Shown: in pieces, positions 35,024-43,881 of the stretch
How the letters are laid out: each line of letters opens with the position of its first letter
Position numbering within the stretch: position 1 is the stretch's first letter
Assembly (NCBI RefSeq): GCF_030380735.1
Contig: NZ_JAUDRZ010000030.1
Span: 580,045 to 644,044, forward strand
Direction of reading: 5' to 3'
DNA from: Rhizobium sp. S152
GTDB taxonomy: Bacteria > Pseudomonadota > Alphaproteobacteria > Rhizobiales > Rhizobiaceae
DNA length: 64,000 nucleotides
Position numbers and translations under genes: made by a program
The notes under the pieces: model-generated
What the model was told of the DNA's origin: nothing
The model's input: the letters and a program-made list of their open reading frames with translations, nothing else
Databases searched by the model: none

Positions 35024-35377
35024 ATGATCGTAAAACCGATCCGGATGCAAAACGATGGCGAAAGGAACGGGGACAACGGAAATCGCGGAACCTCGGTCAT
35101 TACACGTACGAAACCGAAGACCAAGAAGCCCAACCTGTACCGCGTGCTTATCCTGAATGACGACTACACTCCCATGGAATTCGTCATCCATATTCTGGAG
35201 CGCTTTTTTCAGAAGGATCGGGAAGGTGCCACCCGCATCATGCTTCATGTCCATAATCATGGCGTCGGTGAATGCGGAATATTTACATACGAGGTGGCGG
35301 AGACCAAGGTAAGCCAGGTGATGGACTTTGCCCGGCAGCACCAGCATCCGCTGCAATGCGTCATGGAAAAGAAGTGA
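35024..35377 (+). CDS. clpS: ATP-dependent Clp protease adaptor ClpS
   Basis: N-degron recognition adaptor of 117 residues that delivers substrates with Leu, Phe, Tyr or Trp at their N terminus to ClpAP. The N-terminal 35 residues are flexible and polar; the core carries NDDYTPMEFV (the N-end-rule pocket) and the histidine-rich VHNHGVGECG segment, and ends HPLQCVMEKK. Start ATG 35024 matches rhizobial relatives; ATG 35018 in the same frame has GAGGA at 4 nt. clpA begins 10 bp after the stop, so the two are one operon. Confidence 0.93.
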   Translation: MIVKPIRMQNDGERNGDNGNRGTSVITRTKPKTKKPNLYRVLILNDDYTPMEFVIHILERFFQKDREGATRIMLHVHNHGVGECGIFTYEVAETKVSQVMDFARQHQHPLQCVMEKK

Positions 35378-35387
35378 GGATCTGAAC

Positions 35388-37889
35388 GTGCCAACATTTT
35401 CGCCTAGCTTAGAGAAGGCGCTCCATCAGGCACTGACCTTTGCCAACGAGCGGCACCACGAATACGCGACGCTCGAGCATCTGTTGCTCGCCCTGATCGA
35501 CGATGCCGATGCGGCCGCGGTCATGGGTGCCTGCAATGTCGATCTCGATGCGCTGAAGAAAACGCTCGTCGAATACGTCGATAATGAACTCTCCAACCTG
35601 ATTACCGGATACGATGAGGACTCGAAGCCGACTTCCGGCTTCCAGCGCGTCATCCAGCGTGCGGTGATCCATGTGCAATCATCAGGCCGCGAGGAAGTGA
35701 CGGGAGCCAATGTGCTCGTCGCCATCTTCGCCGAGCGCGAAAGCCATGCCGCCTATTTCCTGCAGGAGCAGGAAATGACTCGCTATGACGCGGTCAATTA
35801 CATCTCCCACGGCATTGGTAAGCGTGCCGGCTCATCGGAAGCCCGCACCCCGCGCGGCGCCGAGGACAATGAAGCCGAGAACAAGCCGAATGCGGCGCGC
35901 GGCGGCGAGGAAGAAGGCGGCGCCAAGAAGCAGCAGGATGCGCTGAAGGCCTATTGCGTCAACCTCAACGAGAAGGCCAAGACCGGCAAGATCGACCCGC
36001 TGATCGGCCGCCATTCGGAAGTCAACCGCACGATCCAGATCCTGTGCCGCCGTTCGAAGAACAACCCGCTCTATGTCGGCGACCCCGGCGTCGGCAAGAC
36101 GGCGATCGCCGAAGGTCTTGCAAAGCGCATCGTCGAGGGCAAGGTTCCGGAAGCGCTGGCGAATGCCACGATCTTTTCGCTCGACATGGGCACGCTGCTC
36201 GCCGGTACCCGCTATCGCGGCGATTTCGAAGAGCGTTTGAAGCAAGTGGTCAAGGAACTCGAGGAGTTCCCGGATGCCGTGCTGTTCATCGACGAAATCC
36301 ACACCGTCATAGGCGCTGGCGCAACGTCCGGCGGCGCGATGGATGCGTCGAACCTGTTGAAGCCGGCTCTGTCGTCGGGTGCAATCCGTTGCATCGGCTC
36401 GACCACCTACAAGGAATATCGCCAGTTCTTCGAGAAGGACCGCGCCCTGGTGCGTCGCTTCCAGAAGATCGACGTGGCCGAACCCTCCATCGATGACGCC
36501 ATCGCCATCATGAAGGGCCTGAAGCCCTATTTCGAAGAATATCACCACCTGCGCTACTCGAACGACGCCATCAAGACGGCGGTCGAACTTTCGGCGCGCT
36601 ACATCTCCGACCGCAAGCTGCCGGACAAGGCGATCGACGTGATCGACGAGACCGGTGCAGCGCAGATGCTGCTGCCGCCGTCCAAGCGCCGCAAGCTGAT
36701 CACCGAGAAGGAAATCGAGGCGACCATCGCAACGATGGCGCGCATCCCGCCTAAGACCGTCTCCAAGGACGACGAAGCGGTGCTCGCCAACCTCGAGCAG
36801 GAACTGCGCTCGGTGGTCTACGGCCAGGATCTCGCGATCGAAGCGCTGTCGACCTCGATCAAGCTGGCGCGCGCCGGCCTGCGTGAGCCGAACAAGCCGA
36901 TCGGCTCCTATGTCTTCTCCGGCCCGACCGGCGTCGGCAAGACCGAGGTCGCCAAGCAGCTTGCGTCGTCGCTGGGTGTCGAGCTGCTGCGCTTCGACAT
37001 GTCCGAGTACATGGAGCGGCACACGGTCTCGCGTCTGCTTGGTGCACCTCCCGGCTATGTCGGCTTCGACCAGGGCGGCCTCCTGACCGACGGCGTCGAT
37101 CAGCATCCGCATTGCGTGGTCCTGCTCGACGAGATCGAAAAGGCCCATCCCGACATCTACAACATCCTGTTGCAGGTGATGGACCACGGCACGCTGACCG
37201 ACCACAACGGCAAGAAGATCGACTTCCGCAACGTCATCCTGATCATGACGACAAATGCGGGCGCGTCGGAAATGGCAAAGGCCGCCTTCGGCTTCGGTTC
37301 GTCCAAGCGGACGGGCGAGGACGAGGAAGCGCTGAACCGCATCTTTACGCCGGAATTCCGCAACCGTCTCGACGCGGTCATCCCGTTCGCGCCGCTGCCG
37401 ACCGTGGTCATTCACAAGGTCGTGCAGAAGTTCATCATGCAGCTCGAAGCCCAGCTTTCCGAACGGAACGTCACCTTCGACCTGCACGAGGATGCGATCG
37501 CCTGGCTGGCCGACAAGGGTTACGACGAGAAGATGGGCGCCCGTCCGCTGGCGCGTGTCATCCAGGACGTCATCAAGAAGCCGCTTGCCAACGAAATCCT
37601 CTTCGGCAAGCTGAAGAAGGGCGGCGTCGTCAATGTCACCGTCGGCCCGAAGGAAGACGGCAAGCCGGGCATCATCCTGGAAGCCGTATCCGACACCGCG
37701 CCGATCAAGCCGAAGCCGGAAGCCGAAGTCATCCACCCCGAGGCGGATGACGAGGACGATGGCGAGCTGAAGACGAAGGCCAAGGCCAAGAAGGCGACGG
37801 CCAAGAAGACGAAGGCTGCGTCGGCCGAGCCGGAGGCCAAGGCCTCACCGAAGAAAGGCTCCGCGGTGCCGCGCGTGCCGAAGAAGTAG
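35388..37889 (+). CDS. clpA: ATP-dependent Clp protease ATP-binding subunit ClpA
   Basis: AAA+ unfoldase of 833 residues that feeds substrates to ClpP and uses ClpS. Order: double-repeat Clp N domain (about 1-140), an acidic Glu/Asn/Gly-rich linker, AAA-1 with Walker A GDPGVGKT and VLFIDEIHT, AAA-2 with GPTGVGKT and VVLLDEIEK, then the D2-small domain. The C terminus adds about 50 residues rich in Lys, Ala and Glu, longer than in E. coli ClpA (about 758 residues). Start GTG 35388 has GAGGA 7 nt upstream. Confidence 0.96.
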   Translation: MPTFSPSLEKALHQALTFANERHHEYATLEHLLLALIDDADAAAVMGACNVDLDALKKTLVEYVDNELSNLITGYDEDSKPTSGFQRVIQRAVIHVQSSGREEVTGANVLVAIFAERESHAAYFLQEQEMTRYDAVNYISHGIGKRAGSSEARTPRGAEDNEAENKPNAARGGEEEGGAKKQQDALKAYCVNLNEKAKTGKIDPLIGRHSEVNRTIQILCRRSKNNPLYVGDPGVGKTAIAEGLAKRIVEGKVPEALANATIFSLDMGTLLAGTRYRGDFEERLKQVVKELEEFPDAVLFIDEIHTVIGAGATSGGAMDASNLLKPALSSGAIRCIGSTTYKEYRQFFEKDRALVRRFQKIDVAEPSIDDAIAIMKGLKPYFEEYHHLRYSNDAIKTAVELSARYISDRKLPDKAIDVIDETGAAQMLLPPSKRRKLITEKEIEATIATMARIPPKTVSKDDEAVLANLEQELRSVVYGQDLAIEALSTSIKLARAGLREPNKPIGSYVFSGPTGVGKTEVAKQLASSLGVELLRFDMSEYMERHTVSRLLGAPPGYVGFDQGGLLTDGVDQHPHCVVLLDEIEKAHPDIYNILLQVMDHGTLTDHNGKKIDFRNVILIMTTNAGASEMAKAAFGFGSSKRTGEDEEALNRIFTPEFRNRLDAVIPFAPLPTVVIHKVVQKFIMQLEAQLSERNVTFDLHEDAIAWLADKGYDEKMGARPLARVIQDVIKKPLANEILFGKLKKGGVVNVTVGPKEDGKPGIILEAVSDTAPIKPKPEAEVIHPEADDEDDGELKTKAKAKKATAKKTKAASAEPEAKASPKKGSAVPRVPKK

Positions 37890-37893
37890 ATCG

Positions 37894-37920
37894 AAAGGGC
37901 GGCTCTCGGGCCGCCCTTTT
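37894..37920 (+). terminator. Rho-independent terminator of clpS-clpA
   Basis: AAAGGGCGGC (37894-37903) pairs with GCCGCCCTTT (37910-37919), with T-rich sequence after it. Confidence 0.87.
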
Positions 37921-38004
37921 CGTATCCGCTAACCGGCGACGGTGCCGTTTAGCCGAATCTTAAACGCCTCGGGGTTATATCGGGCTCCAGCAAGGAGCCT
38001 GCTC

Positions 38005-38931
38005 ATGGCATTTCTGCCGGCCGAACGTTTCATCCTCACCATTCTGGCGACGCTGATCTCGCTCGACGCGCTCCTGCTGTGGTGGAAGGACGTCGGTCTG
38101 GATGTTCCCGGCTACGCGGCGTTATCGGCCTGCGGCGTCTTTCTGATCCTGCTCGGCCAATTCTACCGCCGCTTCCGGCCCAATGAGCGCATCGCCGTGA
38201 CGGCGACGGCGGCAGGGCTCTTCGTGCTGTTCACCATTGCCGGGTCCATTTTCAACTATCTGCTGCTGCCCATCTATTTCACGCCGATCGACCGGACACT
38301 CATCCGGCTGGACGGGATGCTTGGCTACACCTGGCCGGATATCGTCTCGTGGGCTGCCGGCCGTCCCGTGGTGGGCACTGCGCTCCGGATCGTCTATATG
38401 AGCTCACTGCTGCAGTTGCTGGTGGTGATCGTCGTTCTTGGCTTCACCGACAAAACCCGGACGCTTCACCATTTTCTGCTGACAGGCGTGATGGGAGCCT
38501 TGCTGGCGATGATCGCCTGGTTCTTCGCGCCGTCTATCGGACCGTCGGCATTCTACCAGATTCCGCAGAATGTAGTCGATGGGATGCCGCTGGCCGTCGA
38601 CAATCATTATGGTGCGGAGCTTTCGCGAGCGCTTCGCGAAGGTGCCGTCTACCTGACCCCCAAGAATGTTCTTGGGCTGATCGCGTTTCCATCGTTCCAC
38701 ATGGTCATGGCTTGCATGTCCGTGTGCTTTCTGGCGCGTGTGCGATTTCTGTCCGTGCCCGCGTGCCTCCTGAACGCTGCCATGATGCCCGCCATCTTGA
38801 TCCATGGCGGACATCATCTGATTGATCTCATCGGCGGAGCGGTAACGTTCGCGGCGGCCTATGGACTGTCGGCGCGTCTTCTAAAGGACGTTGACAGGCG
38901 CGAAGCAGGGCGAAAAGCCAAACTCGCCTGA
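38005..38931 (+). CDS. PAP2-superfamily membrane phosphatase
   Basis: Integral membrane protein of 308 residues with about six to seven hydrophobic helices. The C-terminal half holds the PAP2 core: FPSFHMV (motif 2 histidine) and GGHHLIDLIGG (motif 3 His/Asp). The layout resembles the inositol phosphorylceramide synthase/DUF-type PAP2 group rather than a soluble phosphatase. Likely acts on a lipid phosphate or polyprenyl pyrophosphate. Start 38005 has AAGGAG 7 nt upstream. Its stop abuts the stop of the convergent HIT gene with no gap. Confidence 0.8.
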   Translation: MAFLPAERFILTILATLISLDALLLWWKDVGLDVPGYAALSACGVFLILLGQFYRRFRPNERIAVTATAAGLFVLFTIAGSIFNYLLLPIYFTPIDRTLIRLDGMLGYTWPDIVSWAAGRPVVGTALRIVYMSSLLQLLVVIVVLGFTDKTRTLHHFLLTGVMGALLAMIAWFFAPSIGPSAFYQIPQNVVDGMPLAVDNHYGAELSRALREGAVYLTPKNVLGLIAFPSFHMVMACMSVCFLARVRFLSVPACLLNAAMMPAILIHGGHHLIDLIGGAVTFAAAYGLSARLLKDVDRREAGRKAKLA

Positions 38932-39357
38932 TCAGAGCTCTGCCTTGATCTTCTCGGCGTTCGCGGCAAGCACCGCGTTATCTTCCATCTTGCCCGAATG
39001 CGGCTTCAGAGCCGTGCCCTCGTGGCGCGGAATGACATGGAAGTGCAGGTGGAATACGGTCTGGCCGGCGGCGGGTTCGTTGAACTGGCAGACGAAGACA
39101 CCATCGGCGTCGAAGGCTTCTTTCACCGCGTTGGCGATCTTCTGGACCACAGCAATGGTCTGCGCCAGCACTGCCGGATCGGCGTCGAGCAGGTTGCGCG
39201 AGGCAGCTTTGGGCACGACCAGGACATGGCCCGGCGCCTGCGGCATGACATCCATGAAGGCCACGACATGCTCGTTTTCGAAGACGCGGTGCGAGGGGAT
39301 TTTGCCGCGCAGGATCTTCGCGAAGATGTTGTTGTCGTCGTAGGCGCCGCTTGTCAT
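38932..39357 (-). CDS. HIT-family nucleotide hydrolase
   Basis: Protein of 141 residues with the histidine triad HLHFHVIPR near the middle-to-end, the N-terminal NIFAKILRG and VFENEHVVAFMD segments typical of Hint. Predicted purine nucleoside phosphoramidase or dinucleoside polyphosphate hydrolase acting in the cytoplasm. It is the last gene of a minus-strand group whose upstream neighbour is the DUF482 protein, 54 bp away. GAGGAG precedes the ATG at 39357. Confidence 0.9.
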   Translation of the reverse strand: MTSGAYDDNNIFAKILRGKIPSHRVFENEHVVAFMDVMPQAPGHVLVVPKAASRNLLDADPAVLAQTIAVVQKIANAVKEAFDADGVFVCQFNEPAAGQTVFHLHFHVIPRHEGTALKPHSGKMEDNAVLAANAEKIKAEL

Positions 39358-39411
39358 GGTAAATCTCCTCGTTCTTTGCGCTGATCGCGTAACGCGGCGG
39401 GCAGGCGAAGG

Positions 39412-40602
39412 TCAATCCTCCTGCAGCCGCTCGCCTTTGCGGAAGGGACTGTGCTCGGTGAGAATCTCGTTCATGTGCTCGACGTCGTCGCGCTCGCGCT
39501 CGAGGTAGTCGGCGATCGCCCGGCGCAGGCCGGCATGCGCGACATAATGGGCGGAATGCGTTGTCACCGGCAGGTAACCACGCGCCAGTTTGTGCTCGCC
39601 CTGCGCGCCGGCCTCGACCCGCTTCAGCCCCTTCGCCAGCGCGAAATCTATTGCCTGATGGTAGCAGACCTCGAAATGCAGGAAGGGATGATCCTCGATG
39701 CAGCCCCAGTGGCGGCCGTAGAGCGTGTCGCCGCCGATGAAGTTGATGGCGCCGGCGATGTACCTGCCGTCCCGCTTGGCCATGATCAAGAGGATGTCCT
39801 CAGGCATGCGCTCGCCGATCAGCGAATAGAACTGGCGCGTCAGATAGGGTCGTCCCCACTTGCGTCCGCCGGTATCCATGTAGAAGGCGAAGAACTGCTC
39901 CCAGATCTCTTCCGTCAAGTCGCTTCCCGTCAGCCAGTCGATGCTGATTCCATTCTCTAGCGCCGCGCGCCGCTCCTTGCGCAGCGCCTTGCGCTTGCGC
40001 GAAGCGAGCGTTTCCAGGAATTCGTCGTGATTGGCGTAGCCGTCGTTGATGAAATGGAACTGCTGGTCGGTGCGGTGCAGGTAGCCGTCGGTCTCGAAGA
40101 TGCCGACCTCATCCTCAGGAAGAAAAGTGATGTGGGCCGAGGATACGCCGAGCCGGCGCACGACCTCCTTGAGGCTTTCCGCCATCGCGTCCTGGACCGG
40201 CCGGCGCGCGAACCCCTCCGCGACCAGCAGCCGCGGTCCGGTCGCCGGCGTGAATGGGATGGAGCACTGCAGCTTGGGATAGTAACGCCCGCCGGCCCGC
40301 TCGAAGGCGTCGGCCCAGCCGTGGTCGAAGACATATTCGCCCTGGCTGTGGTTCTTCAGGTAACCGGGCAGGGCGCCGACGAGTTCGCCGCTCTCCGTTT
40401 CGAGCAGCATGTGATGCCCGAGCCAGCCGGTTTCAGCCGTCGCCGAACCCGATTCCTCCAGAGAGGACAGGAAGGCGTGCGACACGAAGGGATTATAGGC
40501 AAGTGTGCCTGCCTCTTTCGAAGCCCCTGAGAGCTTTGACCAGCTCTCGGGGGAAATGTCGGCGAAGGACCGCTCGATGCGGATTGAAAGCTCATCAGTC
40601 AT
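39412..40602 (-). CDS. GNAT/FemAB-like N-acyltransferase (DUF482)
   Basis: Protein of 396 residues matching DUF482/peptidogalycan-biosynthesis proteins, which adopt paired acyl-CoA N-acyltransferase (GNAT) folds as in FemAB. Characteristic segments: HMLLETESGELVGALPGYLKNHSQGEYVFD, GPRLLVAEGFARR, SSAHITFLPEDE and CYHQAIDFALAKGLKRVEAGAQGEHKLARGY. The acceptor is unknown. No signal peptide or transmembrane helix. It lies upstream of HIT on the same strand. Confidence 0.83.
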   Translation of the reverse strand: MTDELSIRIERSFADISPESWSKLSGASKEAGTLAYNPFVSHAFLSSLEESGSATAETGWLGHHMLLETESGELVGALPGYLKNHSQGEYVFDHGWADAFERAGGRYYPKLQCSIPFTPATGPRLLVAEGFARRPVQDAMAESLKEVVRRLGVSSAHITFLPEDEVGIFETDGYLHRTDQQFHFINDGYANHDEFLETLASRKRKALRKERRAALENGISIDWLTGSDLTEEIWEQFFAFYMDTGGRKWGRPYLTRQFYSLIGERMPEDILLIMAKRDGRYIAGAINFIGGDTLYGRHWGCIEDHPFLHFEVCYHQAIDFALAKGLKRVEAGAQGEHKLARGYLPVTTHSAHYVAHAGLRRAIADYLERERDDVEHMNEILTEHSPFRKGERLQED

Positions 40603-40680
40603 GGAACGAATGCGAGACCGTTTGGGAGGAGAAGAGGGCTCGTCACCAGTCTGCGCATGATCTTGTCCAAAAAGCGAGCC

Positions 40681-41400
40681 TCAAACCGAAACGCGCGGGT
40701 CGAAACCTTCGAAGGTCATCTGGTCGGCGTTCTCGAAGGTCTTTCTGCGAGCCGCCTCGTCGCGCACCGTCCAGGTGATGATCACGGTTCCCTTCTCGCG
40801 CTCGGCGCTGATGAAGGGGTTCGGCAGGTCGGCATAATAGTAGGAGATGAAATCGAGGCCGAGCGCCATCGCCTTCTCGTGCACCGCGAACTCTTCCGCT
40901 TGAACGCCGCCCGCCGTCAGGCCGAGCGGGTAGGGCGCGTTGAGCTCCTTCAGGTCGCGCAGCAGCCAGTGATCGAAGCTCATCAGCGCCACCTTGCCCT
41001 CGTATCCCTCGAGCACCTCGAGCACGGATTCGGCAAAGCCGGTATCGTCGGCTTCCCGACCCTTGAGCTCGATGACGAGCGGAACCTGACCCTTCACCAG
41101 ATCGAGCATCTTCTTCAGCGTCGGGATCTTGTCGGATGTGCCGCCGACCGCGATCAGGCCGAGCTCCTGCGAGGTCCGCTCGCGCACATCGCCCTTGAGA
41201 TTGCAGAGGCGTTCCAGATCCTCGTCATGGAAGACGACAGGCACGCCGTCGGAGGCGTAGTGCAGGTCGCACTCGATGGCGAAGCCGGCCTCGATGGCGC
41301 GGCTGAAGGCCGAAAGCGTGTTCTCCCAGACCTTCTGGTTGAGGTCGTGATAGCCGCGGTGAGCGACGGGCTGGTCCTTGAGCCAGGAAGCGGAGGTCAT
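40681..41400 (-). CDS. Glycerophosphodiester phosphodiesterase
   Basis: GDPD TIM-barrel enzyme of 239 residues that hydrolyses glycerophosphodiesters to glycerol 3-phosphate and an alcohol. Seen: the HR pair in VAHRGYHD, metal ligands in ECDLHYASDG and the catalytic histidine in VVFHDEDLERL. It has no signal peptide and resembles cytoplasmic UgpQ. Its ATG overlaps the stop of the upstream RidA gene by one base, so the two are translationally coupled. Confidence 0.92.
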   Translation of the reverse strand: MTSASWLKDQPVAHRGYHDLNQKVWENTLSAFSRAIEAGFAIECDLHYASDGVPVVFHDEDLERLCNLKGDVRERTSQELGLIAVGGTSDKIPTLKKMLDLVKGQVPLVIELKGREADDTGFAESVLEVLEGYEGKVALMSFDHWLLRDLKELNAPYPLGLTAGGVQAEEFAVHEKAMALGLDFISYYYADLPNPFISAEREKGTVIITWTVRDEAARRKTFENADQMTFEGFDPRVSV

Positions 41401-41867
41401 TAGGCGATTTCCATGATGGCATCGATTTCGACGGCGGCGTTGAGCGGAAGTGCCGCCATGCCGACGGCGGCGCGGGCGTGCTTGCCGGCCTCGCCGAGCA
41501 CATTGGCGATCAGGTTCGAGGCACCGTTGATGACGAGGTGCTGCTCGACGAATTCGGGTACGGAGGCCACGAAGCCGCTCAGCTTGATGACGCGCTTGAT
41601 GCGGCCGAGATCGCCGCCAAGTGCGGCCTTGGCCTGCGACAGGATGCCAATCGCGCAGAGTTCGGCGGCGCGCTGGCCGGTCGCGACGTCGACGTTCTTG
41701 CCGAGATGGCCGGTTACGGCGACCTTGCCGTTTTCGATCGGCAGCTGGCCGGAAATGAAGAGCTGGTTGCCGCTGATGACATAGGAGACGTAGTTGGCGG
41801 CGGGTGCCGCGGCGTCAGGCAGGGATATCCCCATGTCTTTGAGGCGAGCAGTGATTTGATCGGACAT
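41400..41867 (-). CDS. RidA-family protein (enamine/imine deaminase-like)
   Basis: YjgF/YER057c/UK114-family protein of 155 residues, the longer YjgH-like subgroup. It probably forms trimers that hydrolyse reactive enamines or imines arising from PLP enzymes. Seen: the conserved core NQLFISGQLPIENGKVAVTGHLG and the C-terminal ARAAVGMAALPLNAAVEIDAI. The arginine of true deaminase RidA sits in the KHARAAVG segment. Start 41867 has GGAGAGGAAA upstream. It is the first gene of a two-gene unit with the phosphodiesterase. Confidence 0.88.
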   Translation of the reverse strand: MSDQITARLKDMGISLPDAAAPAANYVSYVISGNQLFISGQLPIENGKVAVTGHLGKNVDVATGQRAAELCAIGILSQAKAALGGDLGRIKRVIKLSGFVASVPEFVEQHLVINGASNLIANVLGEAGKHARAAVGMAALPLNAAVEIDAIMEIA

Positions 41868-42003
41868 TTTCCTCTCCGCTTTTGTTGTCATTGGCTTTAA
41901 AACTATGCATCAAGGCTAGAATCTATTTTGTGACTTTTTCCAGCCTCTATTTGGCCGAAAGAGTCCTTATAACATCGCGGGCGAGTCCAACAGGAGATTG
42001 TCT

Positions 42004-42834
42004 ATGGTCCGATCGAGTCTTGCCGCACTTATGATGGCGAGCGTTTCGGCAAGCGCCTTTGCGGCGGCGCCGGCGAACAGCCCGGCGTCGGGATTGATCG
42101 CGCACCGCGCCATCTACGATCTCGAGCTGAAGGATGCCTCCGAACGCTCAGGAATCTCCGGCATGTCGGGCCGCATGGTCTACGAGTTCGATGGCAACTA
42201 CTGCACCGGATTCACCACCAATTTCCGCTTCGTCACGCAGATCGATACCGGCGACGCCGTTCGTGTCAGCGACCAGCAGACAAAAACCTTCGAGAACATC
42301 AAGGATCGCAAGTTCACCTTCGACACCAAGTCGTTCACGGACGACCAACTGGACAAGGAAGTCAACGGCGCCGCCGAGGATCAGACGGCAGGCGTCAAGG
42401 TCGACCTCAAGCAACCCGCGAGCAAGCAGTTGCAGCTCGAGGCCAGCCGCTTCCCGACCGAACATATGCTGGACGTCATCCAGAACGCCAAGGCAGGCAA
42501 GCGCCTCTTTGAAGCGCGCGTCTTCGACGGCTCGGACGATGGCGACAAGACGCTGGTGACGACAACAGTTGTCGGCAAGCAGGTCACCCCGTCCGCTGAC
42601 GAAGCCGATGCCGGGAATGCTGGCGCCTTTTCCAAGGCTGCGTTCTGGCCGGTGACGATTTCCTATTTCAACGAAAACACCAAGACGGACGCCGTTCCTG
42701 TTTATCGCATGTCGTTCAAGCTCTACGAGAACGGCATCACACGCGACCTGACCATGGATTACGGCGATTTCGTTCTTTCCGGCAAGCTGGCGAAGCTTGA
42801 ACTGCTGGACGCAAAGGCCGCAGCCTGCAAGTAG
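42004..42834 (+). CDS. EipB-family periplasmic envelope-integrity protein (DUF1849)
   Basis: Secreted protein of 276 residues. The signal peptide ends AFAAA (about residue 22); the mature part is DUF1849. In Brucella the EipB homologue is a beta-spiral periplasmic protein needed for envelope integrity and held by a conserved disulfide; here the two cysteines are C67 and C275, the next-to-last residue. Start ATG 42004 has CAGGAG 7 nt upstream. It is monocistronic as far as the sequence shows. Confidence 0.88.
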   Translation: MVRSSLAALMMASVSASAFAAAPANSPASGLIAHRAIYDLELKDASERSGISGMSGRMVYEFDGNYCTGFTTNFRFVTQIDTGDAVRVSDQQTKTFENIKDRKFTFDTKSFTDDQLDKEVNGAAEDQTAGVKVDLKQPASKQLQLEASRFPTEHMLDVIQNAKAGKRLFEARVFDGSDDGDKTLVTTTVVGKQVTPSADEADAGNAGAFSKAAFWPVTISYFNENTKTDAVPVYRMSFKLYENGITRDLTMDYGDFVLSGKLAKLELLDAKAAACK

Positions 42835-42947
42835 GTGAGACCACGCGGCAATGCCGTTGATATCCGGGCAGGCGTTCTCCATGTTAAGAAGGCTGGGTTA
42901 AGAAGGGCTGGCAATTCAGCGGCCATGGCATGATGGGAGAATGGATA

Positions 42948-43658
42948 GTGTCTGCAGGTCTTGATGCATCGATACGGCGTCTGTTGGGAGTTGCGGCCGG
43001 CTTGATCCTCGTCTGGTCGGCGTCGCCGGCATCGGCCGCTGATTGCGGCAGCATGCCGACAGCGGGTATCGACTGGAGCCAGTGCAACAAGAAGAATTTG
43101 ATGCTGGAGGGTAACGACTTCCAGGGTGCCAATCTGGCGGACGCGGATCTGACGCTCACCAATCTCAGCGGCACCAATCTCAACGGCGCGAACTTCGAGA
43201 AGGCGACGCTGGTCCGCGCCTGGTTCACGAACGCGCAGGCCGCCAAGGCGAACTTCGCCAAGATAGAGGCCTATCGCTCCGGCTTCGACGGAGTGGTCGC
43301 GGATGGTGCATCCTTCATCGGCGCCGAACTGCAGCGCGCGAACTTCCATGCTGCCAAGCTCTCGGGCGCCAATTTCGAGAAAGCCGAGCTCGGGCGCGCC
43401 AATTTCAAGGAAGCAGTGCTGACCGGCGCCAAGTTCTCCCTCGCCAACCTCTCGCGCGCGGATTTCACCACCGCCCAGTTCGAAGGGCCGCTGGCCTTTG
43501 ATGGCGCCTTCATGTTCCTTACGCGGATCAATGGTCTCGACCTGTCGGCCGCGACCGGCCTCGAACAGGCACAGGTCGACCTCACTTGCGGCGACTCGAA
43601 CACCAAGTTGCCGGCCGGCCTGTCGACGCCGAAAAGCTGGCCCTGTGATTCCGATTGA
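42948..43658 (+). CDS. Secreted pentapeptide-repeat protein
   Basis: Protein of 236 residues. A hydrophobic N-terminal signal peptide ends ASPASA (about 26), then pentapeptide repeats A(N/D)L/F-x-x run from about 45 to 180 and form a right-handed quadrilateral beta-helix. Three or four cysteines flank the repeats. Start GTG 42948 has GGAGA 7 nt upstream; ATG 42930 in the same frame lengthens the signal sequence by six residues. The function is unknown. It lies just before rpsB. Confidence 0.78.
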   Translation: MSAGLDASIRRLLGVAAGLILVWSASPASAADCGSMPTAGIDWSQCNKKNLMLEGNDFQGANLADADLTLTNLSGTNLNGANFEKATLVRAWFTNAQAAKANFAKIEAYRSGFDGVVADGASFIGAELQRANFHAAKLSGANFEKAELGRANFKEAVLTGAKFSLANLSRADFTTAQFEGPLAFDGAFMFLTRINGLDLSAATGLEQAQVDLTCGDSNTKLPAGLSTPKSWPCDSD

Positions 43659-43881
43659 GGTTTCGCGCCCTGGCAGGACGCTGAAAGGGTCTTTCGGCCC
43701 GGTTAGGCAATTTTTCAGCGCCAAGCCTTGATTTTCCCGCGCGGCGGGGGTAAGGGCACCCGCATTCCACACGTAAGGCATGGGATTGTCCGGGAGAAAT
43801 CCGGATCGTTCCGCCCGGTGGCATCCTCGAAGAGGGTGCTGTTAGCCTTGCGGAGGTTCAACCGGAAAAGGATAACAAGGC

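Noticed and set aside
35832..37736. 634-aa open frame antisense to clpA
   Set aside because: Mirror of the ClpA coding sequence with no motif of its own.
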